64,000 bases of DNA. Source: Kryptolebias marmoratus. Its lineage: Eukaryota > Chordata > Actinopteri > Cyprinodontiformes > Rivulidae. This document shows positions 51,001-63,021 of this stretch, one piece after another. Position 1 is the first letter of the stretch. Each line of letters starts with the position of its first letter. The stretch spans positions 1,102,987 to 1,166,986 of the forward strand of contig NC_051453.1 of the NCBI RefSeq assembly GCF_001649575.2, in the 5' to 3' direction. A model generated the notes under the pieces. It was not told the origin of the DNA. It did no database searches and worked only from the letters and a program-made list of their open reading frames with translations. The translations under genes were made by a program, and so were the position numbers.

Positions 51001-53241
51001 TCAGCTCCATCGTTTACTGGCTTTTGTGCCTGAGGCTCCAGGTTTACCTTATAAATATGCAATAAAAACCTCTCTAGAAGCACTTCATGGAGAATGGTAA
51101 CAGCTCCAAGGTGAAAAATAACTACTGCCCACCCACATACATGTTTTTTTGTTTTTTTCAACACTTTTAGGTAAATAATATATGCTTTGTCAATAAAAAG
51201 AATAAAGAAATAAAAGCATTATAGTTGATTTAGTTGAGAGTAAGTGTGATATATTGGGGAACTTTAGCTGATAAAAGAAAGACATTGCAGAAAACAGAAA
51301 GGAAGGAGTGCATCTGTTGCACTGACATAATCATGTCCAATTTATAAGCTTGTCTCCCAAAAAATTTATATAAAACTTAGAGAGATAACTCCAGCCCTCA
51401 TCCACACGGGGATACTGTCTTTCTAAAATGACCTTTTTCCTCCTAAACACATCATTATTTCTAGAAATGCTTTATCCACACAGAAACACAGAAAATCAGC
51501 CAAAAGCAATGTTTACTTTAGTGTTGTTCAAAACTGTTTTTGGTCTTAGATTATTTGGTGTATGAACAATAAGGACTTTTTGAGCTGCTCTACTGTTCAT
51601 CAATCTTGTCTGCTCAATGAAGTTATACAGGATATGACTGCTTTGCTGTAGTTGAGCAACTGGCACCAACAACACACATGGAAAAATCTAATTTGTCATT
51701 GTTGGGGTTGTAGGTTAGGCAGAAGGTGGGGCTATGACATTATTGTTTTTAAAAGGCTGTGTTAAGGCATGAACCCACACTCATGGCATTTAGGGATTTT
51801 CTTATTCTGGAACCCAGTTTTACAGAATTTATGGATTTCTTTTCTGTGTGGATGCAAGGTTGAAACAATAAAGAAAAACCAACAACAACAACAAAATAAA
51901 TCCTCTGTGTATTCCCAAAACACCACTTCTATGTGGATGTAGCCCTAGTGTATGATCTCAGAGTCTCGCTAACCAACAGGTAAACCTTTCCAACTTCGCA
52001 TAATTCTTTAAAACCCCGGAAACTTCAATTTCACAGGAGAATAGTTTTGATTTCCTGAATGTAAAGAAGACCTTGGATGGAGTGCAGCCAAGTGATCAGG
52101 TGTGACACTGTAGCTTATACCTTGGTAGGGTGTATTGTGTGTCCTCCTTATGTGAAGCCAAGTCATAGTGATAACAAAGTAATGCATATTGAAAGGGCTT
52201 GAGAGAATAAATGAATACTGCCATTCAAAGCACCGCCACACACACAGACACATCCACATTGGTGTCAACAAAAAGGTTGGCAGGAAAACATATCCGTTTC
52301 TCACCTCTCCCGCAGCATGATAATTTTGGGCTGAGTTTGACATCTCTTGCTGAGGGTGAAGAGCTTGTTGACAATGCGTCGTGCTTTGCTCAGTAGCTGC
52401 TGAGTGCTGAGCTCCAGCTGTTTGTAGCGCTGGTGAATGGACGGCTCTGTCTTCCAAAAATACTGGATGGCAGATGTGTTCAGGGCGTAGAATGTGGGAA
52501 GTCTTCGAACAAAGTTCTGAAACTCTTCTGGAAAGCAGACAGAAATGCAAAATAAATTGACGAGGGAAGGACAACGTCTTTCCTCTCCAGCACATGACAA
52601 ACTGACTCTCATACATTTTCCCAAAAATATTTGGCTAATTTAGTCACACCAAATGAGGGGAACAATTTCTTAAAGGGCCACAGGATCCCAAGTGCTACAG
52701 GGCAAACTGGAAAATAAATTGTTTGACGCGTATGCTAATAGGAAAAGGCAGACTAAATACAGGAACGAGGAAAGATTTTTTTATTTATTTATTTTTTTAC
52801 CCTTCATTAGTGAACAGCCTGCAGGTTTTTCAAAGCTCAGTTTCCAAGTCTGTCTAGGAAAATATAGAATGGATGAGGAGCTCAGATGATAATATCTGTC
52901 AGCAATTCAGAGCAACTGTTTGCTGCATGAAACTGAATAAAAACAGATTATTTTCCCAGTGCATTCAGCAGTGATATCATTGTAGTCATCATACTAATGT
53001 TTGACTGTATTGAAAATCAAACATGTGCAAGACGGATTAGAAAATGACCACAATTCTGTTTATAATTAGCTAACGTTATCTTGATAATGAAGCAACTGAT
53101 TAGAAAACCAATTAGGTGTCAATGGTTTCCCTATTATGCAAGGTGTGCTACATATTCCTGTGAAAGGAATAAAAAAACAGCCTGTTTATTTTCCTATTAA
53201 ACTATTTAAATGGGGATAATTTAATTTTATAATTTGTTCCA

Positions 53242-53288
<47 letters not shown>

Positions 53289-56200
53289 TAAGTTTTTGAA
53301 CAATAATAGGACTGTGAGCGATAGATGGATAAACTGTGTCGCCATATGACATTTAACTTTCATTACATGCCTTTGTTTGAGTTACTGAAACACCATTTGT
53401 CATAACTTGCAATAAAAAAAAGCTCAGTGGATATTAGAAATTCTGCCAAGATGTGGCAAGCAAAGACAATACAAATGAAGGAAGAAGAAAATAATTCAAA
53501 TTAAAAAGAAATAAAAAAAATACTTTGGGATAAATTGAATATATTTATAATAAAGATTTATCAAATATAATATAGCAGTTTGATGAGGAAATGTAATATC
53601 ATGTTGTCATATATTCTGGAAAATAACAGCTAACCCAGACCATCGTTTTATCACCCAGACAACAAGACCTCATCCCTTGAAACCTGCTATGTAACCACCA
53701 TTATTATCTTGTCAGCCACTGATCCCAAAAGGTAGCAGAGCTTTTCCTTTTTTATGACGTTAAAAATAGAAGACAGGTTTGGGAGCCACTCACGAACAGA
53801 CAAACAGACACTGTGTAGATAATATTGAAACAACATTGGGAGGTTGTGGAGTAATGATACAAGTACTTATATATATATATATATATATATAAATAAGATC
53901 AAGGAACATACAATTATGTACATTAGTTTAGTTAATTGTGTGACATATAGAAATATGTTTGGGTAAAACATTTGTTTCAAACATCTTTTAAAACACCTCT
54001 CTCACATGATGATGTCTTTTTTTGCTGGCAGTTGAAAGTCGAATGCGAACAATAAGGTCTTTGCCTGTGTGGATGTGTATGTGTTTGTTACCAAAACATC
54101 CCATGAACCACTGAATGAATCTTAATGAAACTTACAGAATAAATCATTGCATGAATCTCTACAAGTGCCAACCCAATGCAATGTCGCTGCTACAAAAAAC
54201 TAAACTTCAAGAACATTTTTTTCAGTTGGTTTCACAGATATTGACCTAAAATTTGGTGTGGTTGTAGTTGACATTCATACCCAACACTTTGACAACTGGT
54301 GCATGAGAAATGCTGCTTTCAAGGTTTAACAAAAGCAGCATATACAGTTCTATAATTTGATTTTGGTCTAAAACTCTGACATGAAAGACGGCAGGTGATA
54401 TGAATTTCCTCAAGGAATGCTAAGCCTTTGATTTAATTATGTTTTTTTTTCTTCGTACTATGGTGTTATGAATATGAGCACTAAAAAACCTAAATCAAAG
54501 AATCTATTTCAAACTGAAATACTGATCTAGCTGAAAATTACATTATCTCTTTAATAAACCGTATTATACTCAGTGTGAGATCAAAGCAAATCGTCTCCAT
54601 TATCAGCTGACAGTAGAAACCTCATTTAACAATCACAGTTATGATTATTAATCTCTCTGCTACTGAAGTAAGATGTTCTCCATAAGATCAACTGTACAAG
54701 TAGAGCCACAGGGGCACACAGAAACCTATTTTTCTTTATTAAATACAGCTCTGAGACTGTACTTCTCAGGGCACCTTAAGTTATTGCCAAGTATGTGGTA
54801 ATCAAGTTGCTCTTAAGCATGTAGCTCGTGGTAACACTCTCAACCAGCAAGGTGCTCTGAAAACAGCTTAAGGCAAAGCTGGAATTGTCTCAAACTGTGA
54901 TTCTCACTTCAAGCTTGTGAATGCTGCAGAGTTTTATAAATGATTCATAAAGAAATATGTTGCACGACCTTTTAAAACAGATGCACATGATCGACAGCAC
55001 TGAAAATGCACATCATAAGAAATAACAGCCAATGAAGGCGCCTGACAGTTTGTCATTTTATTAATAGAAACTTCAATTAAAATGCTTGTTTAAAATCTGC
55101 CCATGTCTTCTTTTTGTCATGTTTATCAGGGAGTATTAAATAAGGTTAACAGATAAAGTGGCAACAACTGAGTCGTGAAATATTTTTATTAGAGCTTACA
55201 TCTTATGCTGCTAACAGAATATAGCAACTGTAATTTGTTTCTGGAGCATGACAGATTATCGTTGAGCTACTGCAGGGTCTTCACTCGGCAGATTCACAGT
55301 TGATCCAGTCACATCGTTTTTAAATGCTCGACTTTTGTTTTCTGGACGTTGAAACTTAAACTGGTCCTGGTCATTACAAACAAAGGCACAGATAACACCA
55401 TCAGGTAGCAGTTTTAATGTCAGAGAGCAGGACTGTGATATATTTGTTATATTACTGGCTGCATTAAACCACTGAGTAACGTTACTAATCAATGAGCAGC
55501 ACTGCTGTGTGGCTGTATTGGATTTGCTGAGTTTTTGCATAAAATAAATAAATAAATAAGCTATTATATGTTGTGCTTTTAAGTGAGAACATTTTTGCCC
55601 TATATTAAAAAGGCTTTTAGGAAATAAATAAATTTCCTCATGTGTATCTTGAAATACTGTGTACAGTTTAATTTATGTTAAGGTAATAAGACAAAGTAAG
55701 ACAAAAGATACTCATCAAAACTTATATTTTAAGTAAGTAAATTAATATAAAGGCAGATAAGAACCTTTTGTATTTTTTATTATTTTTATTAAATCTTTTA
55801 AAAATGCACTAAATCAAAAAAAAGTTGAGATGATGTGGAAAAAAATGCTAAATAATAATAACAATAAGAAATACAGATTTTGCCCTGCCACCAAGATTAC
55901 ATTCGTTCATTTATATTAATTCCTGCAATCCAGTCCTGCACCATTTAATAAATAAATAAAAAATAAAAAAAAACATAGAATTACACATCCAGTAGGAATT
56001 TAGGCAATTACTTAAAAAAGAAAGAATCTGAAAAACAACTTTCAGTCACTGAGAAGCTCAAGAATCTGCAGTTTTTTCAAGTTCTTCAAACATATTTGCT
56101 TTTTTTATTGTATGAAGTCAGGGATGAAGTAGTTCTGACAAACAACAAGTGCCTTTAAGAAAAACAAATCGAAGTCAAGCGTATAAAGGAGCTGTTGAAG

Positions 56201-57918
56201 AAGTTTGACAACTAACGTTTCAAGAGGACATCACTGAACTGGTAAACTTCAGCTAGTTTTAAAAGTCACCACGAATGTAATGGGTTCTTTGCAATGTTGA
56301 TGTTATGCACAGAACTATAACATTTCTGTGACTTTTGCAGAAATGGAGAATGCAGAATTTGGAGTAATGTATTAATTTGCAAAATAAATAATAAAAAAGT
56401 TGCAGGCTTTTGCACTTCAGTCTACGCACGTCATCTTCTCCAGCCTAATCCATGTGTCATGTTGTCACAACAACAGTAATTCAACAGTGATGCTCCTTTT
56501 TCAGAAAATAACAGGCATAATTTCTTAAACAACTGTAGACAATGATTCTATTCCATCATTGGTAGCAGTGGCTTATTCAAAGTCCAAGATAAAATGCTGA
56601 AATATATTTTTATTGGTTAAGTTATCTTTATCTAAGATTGGCCCCAAACAGCTGGAACTGATGTCTCTTTTAATTACATTCATGTCACGAGTCCAGTTTG
56701 GTTCATGTTGGTGGAACAGCCAAAAACAGAGATTGCTGCACACATTGAGTGTTTTGCTAACTTTTAAAGGGCTGTGGTCCTGTGTAATGGGCTCTCTTAC
56801 TGTCTGAGCTTCGGGGTTGATGTAGGGTTGTGTGGTGCAGTCGTGACTTGTCTCTGATGGAAAACATATAAATACATAGATACAGATACATGAATTGTAT
56901 CTGTGTGCTTGCTGGAGAAGTGGGACATATCATCTAAAATCCTTTTTTGATTGATATCTTCTCTGCCAAAACATCATCTTATAGTTTTAAGAATGAAGGG
57001 TAAAGTTACATTTGTGTGGTAATCAGGAAATGGTGTATCTGAAAAAACATTTTCCACATCTATTTCCTACATTTGGTGTGTTCATCTCTCACGACACTTT
57101 TGTTTCATTTGCTGTCAATGAGAAAGTCATCATCAATAAATTAGGAATGAAAGAAGCACAGCACTAACCTGACCCCTCAAAGTCCTGGTTGGCCATGTTC
57201 CAGGAATCTTTGATTTGAAGTAAACTGGCTTCCATGGCCCTCAGATCCACCTCAGGGCAGTTACACTGTGGATACTCGACAGCACACTGGCACCAGCAGT
57301 CATTGTCCTGGCACACAAACTGGCCCTCCTCATTACAGCCAATGTAACTGAGTGCAGCCTGCACAAACCTGGCCCTCAGATACTCTGGCAGTATGGCCTG
57401 GAGGCCTGAGGCAAAGACAGAAACAGGACAACGGCAGGACTGAATGAAGAGGATGCGGTACAGAAGTTCTTTATGCACAGCAGAGAGGAAGCTTTGGATG
57501 TTTTGTAAGTTAAATTACTTAAAGCTAGTAATCTTTTTTTGCCACATATATACTTGACATCCCATGCAATATTCAGATTCACTCAAAGTTTTATTTTTAC
57601 TCCACAGTTCTGCTACTTTTGTTCTGAATCATCACTGCCTAGGATTCACTTCAGAACTCTGCAAGCATGCATTGGAAAAAAAAGGGAAAAGAAAGAGTGA
57701 TTGAAGCTAAATTCGTTCTGACACTCTCACGCTGTAGTTATAAGCTTGCAAGAGAACAGGCACTGTGACAATTCCATCAGAAATTGGGGGAGTTCAATTA
57801 TGGATGGCCAACCTTGCAAATGAATCTTGTTTTCAGGGCTCTGAACCAAAACAGAGCTGACAGAGTCGAGGTTGTCATAGTTACTGCATCCAAGAGGGCC
57901 TGTCCTTGTTTCGGTCAC
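46308..57918 (-). CDS. brinp3: BRINP family protein (BRINP3-like), C-terminal 560 residues, four exons; 5' part off the window
   Basis: This is the gene-level entry. The coding exons on the minus strand are 57918-57813, 57405-57169, 52527-52305 and 47424-46308. All three introns are GT-AG, with phases 1, 1 and 2, and the first exon starts in phase 0. The sum is 1680 coding bases (560 codons) plus a TAA stop. The product carries the end of the MACPF domain (starting [18 protein letters not shown]), a cysteine cluster, a basic helical stretch, an EGF-like cysteine block and the long conserved C-terminal domain ending ETTKLCS. BRINP proteins are neural, enter the secretory pathway, are induced by BMP and retinoic acid, and have been linked to restraint of neuronal proliferation (family knowledge). 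The family assignment is firm. The paralog is chosen from recalled features: BRINP1 ends differently (about MTAKLC), and [14 protein letters not shown] and the TTKLCS end look more like BRINP3 than BRINP2. The usual length is about 766, so about 206 N-terminal residues are missing beyond the right edge. Confidence 0.9.
48044..48083. repeat. (GT)n array joined to a G12 run
   Basis: About 14 GT units followed by twelve G. It lies in an intron. On the transcribed (minus) strand it reads C12(AC)n. Confidence 0.96.
50597..50640. repeat. Possible terminus of a Tc1/mariner-type element
   Basis: CAGTGCCTATAAAAGTGTTC followed by ACCCCTTGAATAAA resembles the 'cagtgccttgcaaaagtattcaccccttg' ends of common fish elements. 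The partner end is not found, so it may be a fragment. Confidence 0.4.
51391..51950. mobile_element. Probable non-autonomous DNA transposon, about 560 bp
   Basis: The left end AGCCCTCATCCACACGGGGA and the right end, read in reverse as AGGGCTACATCCACAT, form an imperfect inverted repeat. The interior repeats the 'ctttatccacacagaaac' and 'ttctgtgtggatg' phrases in opposite orientation. This fits a family of fish elements built from 'ccacacg' and 'gtgtgga' blocks. There is no coding frame. Confidence 0.5.
52305..52527 (-). CDS. brinp3: brinp3-like internal coding exon (223 nt)
   Basis: The acceptor is CTGCTTTCCAG followed by AAGAGTTTCAG; the donor is GGGAGAG followed by GTGAGA. The exon starts with two bases completing a Glu codon and ends with AG of an Arg codon, so 223 = 2 + 73 codons + 2. 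The peptide [20 protein letters not shown]..., then KLFTLSKRC and PRER-like MLRERP across the junction, are conserved landmarks of BRINP proteins. One sequon (NTS) is present. A longer frame of 202 codons overlaps this exon on the same strand but carries none of these motifs, and I regard it as chance. Confidence 0.93.
53245..53285. repeat. (TA)n microsatellite
   Basis: 41-bp TA array in an intron. Confidence 0.97.
53868..53891. repeat. (TA)n microsatellite
   Basis: 24-bp TA array in an intron. Confidence 0.95.
54050..54330 (+). repeat. Interspersed repeat, copy B (paired with 23050-23300)
   Basis: CACAGATATTGACCTAAAAT, then TGGTGTGGTTGTAGTTGA, matches the minus strand of copy A. The left part (AAAACATCCCATGAACCACT, ATCTTAATGAAACTTACAGA) is typical of a widespread teleost repeat. 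Confidence 0.65.
57169..57405 (-). CDS. brinp3: brinp3-like internal coding exon (237 nt), cysteine-rich
   Basis: The acceptor is GTCTTTGCCTCAG; the donor is GGGTCAG followed by GTTAGTG. Both flanking introns are phase 1 (2 + 78 codons + 1 = 237). The peptide begins [20 protein letters not shown] and then has a dense cysteine run: [18 protein letters not shown] followed by CNCP. This is the cysteine cluster found after the MACPF domain in BRINPs. It ends in a helical, acidic stretch joined to the next exon as DFEGSEEFQNF. Because it is a multiple of three with matching phases at both ends, skipping this exon would keep the frame. Confidence 0.94.
57406..57812 (-). other. Short intron of the brinp3-like gene (407 bp, phase 1)
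   Basis: The donor is GTTGGCC and the acceptor is TTTGCCTCAG. No repeat or other feature is seen inside. Confidence 0.85.
57813..57918 (-). CDS. brinp3: brinp3-like coding exon (106 nt), end of MACPF domain
   Basis: The acceptor is CATCTGTTTAG before GTGACCGAAAC, and the donor is CATTTGCAAG followed by GTTGGC. The exon has 35 codons plus one base. It encodes [18 protein letters not shown], then [18 protein letters not shown], the strongly conserved end of the BRINP MACPF region. The GTG at its left end is an ordinary Val codon in phase 0, not a start. The intron between this exon and the next is only 407 bp. The next upstream exon is not visible in the 6.1 kb to the window edge. Confidence 0.93.
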
Positions 57919-60185
57919 CTAAACAGATGGAAGAAGATCAACAATAATCCACACTAAGAAAACAATTCATTATTGGAATTACGTATAAAGAGAAACAGAG
58001 CAAGAAAAAGAAAAAAAATAAATAAATAACAAGGAACATCCAGAAAATGTGACTAAATGTCATGCAGAATAAGATTAATAGCCTTCACTATTATTGTTTC
58101 TTCTTTGGAGGAACAAAATATGTTGCACAGTATTGAAACTTCTGCTTCATGAAAGTCATGTTTAGGATAATGACTTCATGAGTCAGTAAGCTGGAAACTG
58201 AGTTGAAACAAGGATCCCAGGTGTAAAACATAATGAGTAAGCTGGAGTCATCTGTCAAATTGATCTCTAAAAATTGTTTTTTCACCACAGTGTCCACTGA
58301 CTCTCATAACCTGCTTAAATCCACTGTATGCCAGAGTAAGCATGTCCTCTTCAGTTACATATGCACCTGAGGATCCAGGTAATTGCTTGGCGCAGACTTT
58401 GGTGGGAGATATGAAATATTGTAGCAGGACTACACAAACAGAAATTTGATGAGAGGATTGGCAGCACACTAATTACAGGAACCTGCGGACTGATTTGTTA
58501 ACGTGGTTCAACAAATCCACATTTTGATGATATTCCTCAGAGAAATATCCTTTTTTAAATTGATTTTAATGTTTTATTTATTTATTTATTTCACATCTAC
58601 CAAATAAACATTAACTCCATTAGGAGAGACCACAACACAACAGTACTTTGGGTAAAACAGAAGAATTATCGTAATCACAAATACCATATTATTGTCCAAA
58701 GCAGAGGTTGTTATTTGTCATATTTATTTATAGTGTGGCATGTCGATTTACTAACAAATATGATTGTTTTTGCATTCATTGCAAACTATAAAATGGCAGA
58801 TAAAAAGTTATTAGTAGAGAACTTAAGATGCAAAATAAATAAATAAAATACAAACAAAAAAAACTGCATAATCTTTTTTTGAGAAATCTTTTTAAGGATT
58901 CTGGGTATTTTTTCAAGGTGTTTTTTTCAGAAGAAATGGAGAGAGCCTGACACCTACTAACTATTGTCAAAAAATAAACCAGCTCAGGTAGGAATAAAAT
59001 TGAATATAACTTTTCAGTTTCACTACACCCAAGTCATGCTTCATAGTAGATTACTGAAGTGAGAGAATAGATTGCCTGACCTCTGTTTTTATTCGTACAC
59101 CTCACCCTTACTGGGCTCCAAAGCTTTCACAAAAATGAGGCAAGCTTTTCTTGCCTGGAGTTCTTTTTGTTTGGTCCACGGTTGCCTCAAGCTGTTGGTA
59201 TCTGGTGATGCTGTGAATGAGGACTAAAACTGGAGAACATTCTGATTTAATGCGCTGGATGGATTCAGACCTCTTATAAAGACTGTGGTTGGAAACACAC
59301 AACAAGAGCACTCAGAAAATGGTCAAAGAAGATTAATGACATGCTGACATGCCTCTGGCTGAGTCAAGCTCGTTATCACTTCTAAAATCTGTAAACGGGA
59401 CTAATTGTCAAACTTCAAAAACTCGTAGGTTCGTTCCAAAGAATAGATGTGAAAAGCCTGATGGCAAATACAGCGTGATGCTACTCTCACTGCATTCACA
59501 TTAGGTTTTATTTCTGCATCAAAACATCTTTTAAAAACAAAATTTAAAGAATGCTTTCAAATGATACAGGAAAACAAAAAAGGTGTGAAATCTGCATTTT
59601 ATAACATTTACCAGAAGCTTTTGATTTGTATATAAAATTCATTGTGTAAACTGTGCAAAAATCATCACATTTACTGCCAACTGTGGACATAGATGATGTG
59701 ATTTCTTTCTGTTGTATTTACCTTTTAGGAATTTTATCTTTCAACTGTGGGAGAGAACTCCATCCTCTAAAAATATTGTGTACAATGTCAGCTAATGTGA
59801 CGTAATAAATACTGATTTTTAGAAACTTCTAGTGCCATTATGGAGGACTTGTGAACAGAATAAAATCATCTGTGAGGAATTGGGGATTGCAAAAAGAAGA
59901 AAATGGTGTGGGCTTTGCTAGAAAAAAAAAACTTTTCTGAGAAAACTGACAACTGTGTGGGAGGTGTAAAGTTCCTCTGGAGTGAATAAATTGCTTCCCC
60001 TCTCTGCTATTGATAGTTTAATATGCAGTTTCAAGAGGAGCAAACACAGTGTAGTTAGCACAGTTGCACTCATTCAAACCAGATGCTTTTTTCTCTTAAG
60101 AAAATACTAAATTAGTGACGTGCCAGAAGTTGAAATAAATTAACTTTAATTAATGCATTTAAACTTTTTCAGAATATGTATTTTA

Positions 60186-60224
60186 ATTCATTCATTTATT
60201 CATTCATTCATTCATTCATTCATT
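60186..60224. repeat. (TTCA)n microsatellite
   Basis: About nine TTCA units with one TTTA variant. Confidence 0.95.
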
Positions 60225-62973
60225 TTTTTAACCATTTTTACATATTTCATTTTATTTTTGCACAAACAGCTATTTGTACTAAAACAGCAATAAGTCTTTT
60301 TCCTATTTGAGAATTTATTTTTGTCTAAGATTTGACAGCAATGACTGACAAGATCACTGAAAACAAGAATGTTCTTTTATGAGTAGGAGTGTTGCAAGCA
60401 CCAGCTGGAGGTGGAGAGACAATTTAGTTTTACACACCTGTTCCAAGTCAGGTTAATTGACTCAGAGAAGGTTCAAACATGTAGGAGTAGAAAAGGAAAA
60501 AAAAAATCACGACTTTTATGTATTTATCTCTTTCTTTTCTTTAGTTTCCTGAGAACTAAATGCAGTATTTAAAAAAATAAAAGTATGCATAGGGAGGACA
60601 GTTAAGCAGAAAATATTCAACACAAACAAAAGTTTCTTTTGACAAAGAGTCTGCATAATAACCAACACTTTGTCTTCTGCTTTTCATTGAAAGCCAATAA
60701 AATGCCTCTCCTTTTCAAAAATTTATGCCACCTGTGATTTTTACTCATCTGCTGAGGAAGCCTAAATCACAATAATTCCTTTGACAAATTAGCAGAATTA
60801 AGTGCAAGGTAAAATGTATCAAGGTTTTTTTTGCAACAGTTGTGAAATTTATAGTGGAAAAAATAACCTGAGAGGAGGAAAAAAACAACAACAAAAAACT
60901 AAACAATGGCAAATTTACCAGAGCAGAAGATTAGACAATGTTTTTGTGAAGTATCTGCTGCTTACTTGTATCTACTTCTGATCACCGAGTCAGTTTTTGC
61001 CCTGTTTATTTATTTATTCTTAATTATTATTATTGCTCTCTTCTGTGGCAGGAGGACATTTTTCTTTTGGACAAATGAACCTTTTGAGCCTGTTCAGGTA
61101 GAAAATTGTTATTAAGTCACACTCAAGCTAAATGGGTTTATTTCTATTATGAGTCAAGTAATTGATTAGAAACCACTGCATATTCTAAAATAAATTTTTA
61201 ACAAGCTCTGTGTTTATCTGCGAGTCTGGTAATGGGGAGAGAGAGAGAAAAGGACTCAGCAAACACAGAGCATGCAGTTCTGTGTAGGCCAGGTTAAAAT
61301 AGTTTAAAACCTTGTTTTTAACATAATTTTATTTCTTCTTTACTCTTAGAGCTAAACATGGCTGAAGTCAGGGATGATAGACTGTAGAGTAGTGTCACAC
61401 AATCTCTGGCTAAAAAATAAAAAAGCAAGATGTTTTGATAGGCTTAAGCATTATCAAACTGAATCCTACAACAATCTGACAATGAGAGTGAGTCCCAGTG
61501 AAGAAATACTGCATGGTGATGAGTTGATGAAGAGCAGCTGTGCCAAGTGGCTTGCCAAGGATCAGGAAGCCATGCTCACAGGAACACAGAGAGAACAAGG
61601 GAGACACAGACTCGCACACAACGGAAGAAAAATAGGCACGAGAGAAAGACAAACACAGCTGGCAGCGAACACAATGTCAAATTTTGGAAAACTTCCTAAA
61701 ATTCTATTTTCAACGCTTATATGAGAACACTTTCTGCTCCCGACTCTCTGTGTGCAATGTGTTGCAGAAGATCACATTTCTCTTATCTTATAGTAAGAAG
61801 TTGCATGTTGACATGTAGCTTTATTGCTTCATTGTGAACCAACAAAATTATATATTAAAAATAAAGGACACTTTTACAGATTCTGGCATGTAATGATTTT
61901 TCTTTTTCTAACATATTTTTTAGATCAACTAAGTCATTGTTTAATATCAAGTATATTGTCTAAGATAATATTTGAAGAAGATAGTTAAAAGATTAGACGT
62001 CCAAATGCTTGAGGAAATCCCAGGAACTTTTCACGCTGACACTTTTTTTGCTACAAGTGTTTAAAAACGATATTATAGCAACCCAGGTAAAAAAGGCAAG
62101 ATCAGATTTCTGCTGACAAAAACATGGACACGCATTAAAAAATACTGTGTAGGATATATCCTGCGCTCTGAGATCATATTTGGAGTTTTCACAATCTCAG
62201 CTCAATCATCCTTGACATAAGCTTGATTCAGAGGATGCGTTTATCCAGGTTGCAAGGGCAGCAAAGATAAACTGCCATCTTCAGGCAAAATCCATCTTCT
62301 AAGGTGTCACTTGCAAATTATTGCCAAACACCATGACCGTGTCTGCTTTAAATATTTTCTCAAAGGTCAATAAGAAATAACAATTGCTTGGCAGATTGAT
62401 AAGAATCCAGCCGGTACAAAAACAAAATCTTTTCCCTCTGTGGGCAGAAAAGTTGTTATTCTTTCTTAATATCTACTTTTGACAAATCCAAGATTAACAA
62501 ATAACACACAGAGACATGAGGAGACATGAAAGCTGGCAGCTCTGAGTATATATGGTATAGCATGTATCTGATCTCAGCCACACATAAAAAGTAAGCCTGA
62601 GCATCTGCGATTCAACTTCTTTTCAATTTAAACAGAACAAACTAAATAATGAGTCTTGGAAGCAGAAAAAACAGACTTTTTTGATGCATTAACACAATTA
62701 ATTAAAATCCAAGCAACCTCTGTGGGGACCAGCAGATTAAATTCTACAACAGACAGATGTCCAACTTAAAGAAGAAAATTGACCAAATGCAAATCTAGAG
62801 ATAGTTCCTCTATGCATAGAAATTAGACCATCTGCAAAAAGAACCCAGTGGAGCAGAGCATGTGTGCACAGTCAGCCTTATTAATTTGAAAGCAGCCATA
62901 AAGAGAGAGAGAAAGAAAAAATACTGCTTTTAATAACTCATTGGACGTTTAATTTATCTTTCACTAAAGGGGG

Positions 62974-62976
<3 letters not shown>

Positions 62977-63017
<41 letters not shown>
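62977..63017. repeat. (AT)n microsatellite
   Basis: About 20 AT units in the upstream intron. Confidence 0.97.

Positions 63018-63021
<4 letters not shown>

Larger units (their letters stand above)
47425..52304 (-). other. Intron of the brinp3-like gene (4880 bp, phase 2)
   Basis: The intron runs from the GTGAGA donor at 52304 to the TGCAG acceptor at 47425. It contains a GT array with a G-run (48044-48083), a complex block (49400-49660), a possible Tc1-type terminus (50597-50640) and a probable non-autonomous DNA transposon (51391-51950). I see no other gene in it. Confidence 0.85.
52528..57168 (-). other. Intron of the brinp3-like gene (4641 bp, phase 1)
   Basis: The donor is GTTAGTG at 57168 and the acceptor is TTTCCAG at 52528. 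It is AT-rich, with two TA arrays (53245-53285 and 53868-53891) and one copy of an interspersed repeat at about 54050-54330. No coding frame in it carries a motif I recognise. Confidence 0.85.

Noticed and set aside
52008..52616. 202-codon minus-strand frame over exon 52305-52527
   Set aside because: The BRINP motifs are in the other frame ([12 protein letters not shown] and so on). This longer frame carries no recognised motif and crosses the splice sites.
58091..58469. Two minus-strand frames just upstream of the first visible BRINP exon
   Set aside because: They were considered as the missing MACPF exon, but neither peptide has BRINP motifs nor a phase-0 donor leading to VTETR.
61374..61724. 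116-codon plus-strand frame
   Set aside because: There is no known domain, no splice context, and an overlapping frame on the other strand. Likely chance.
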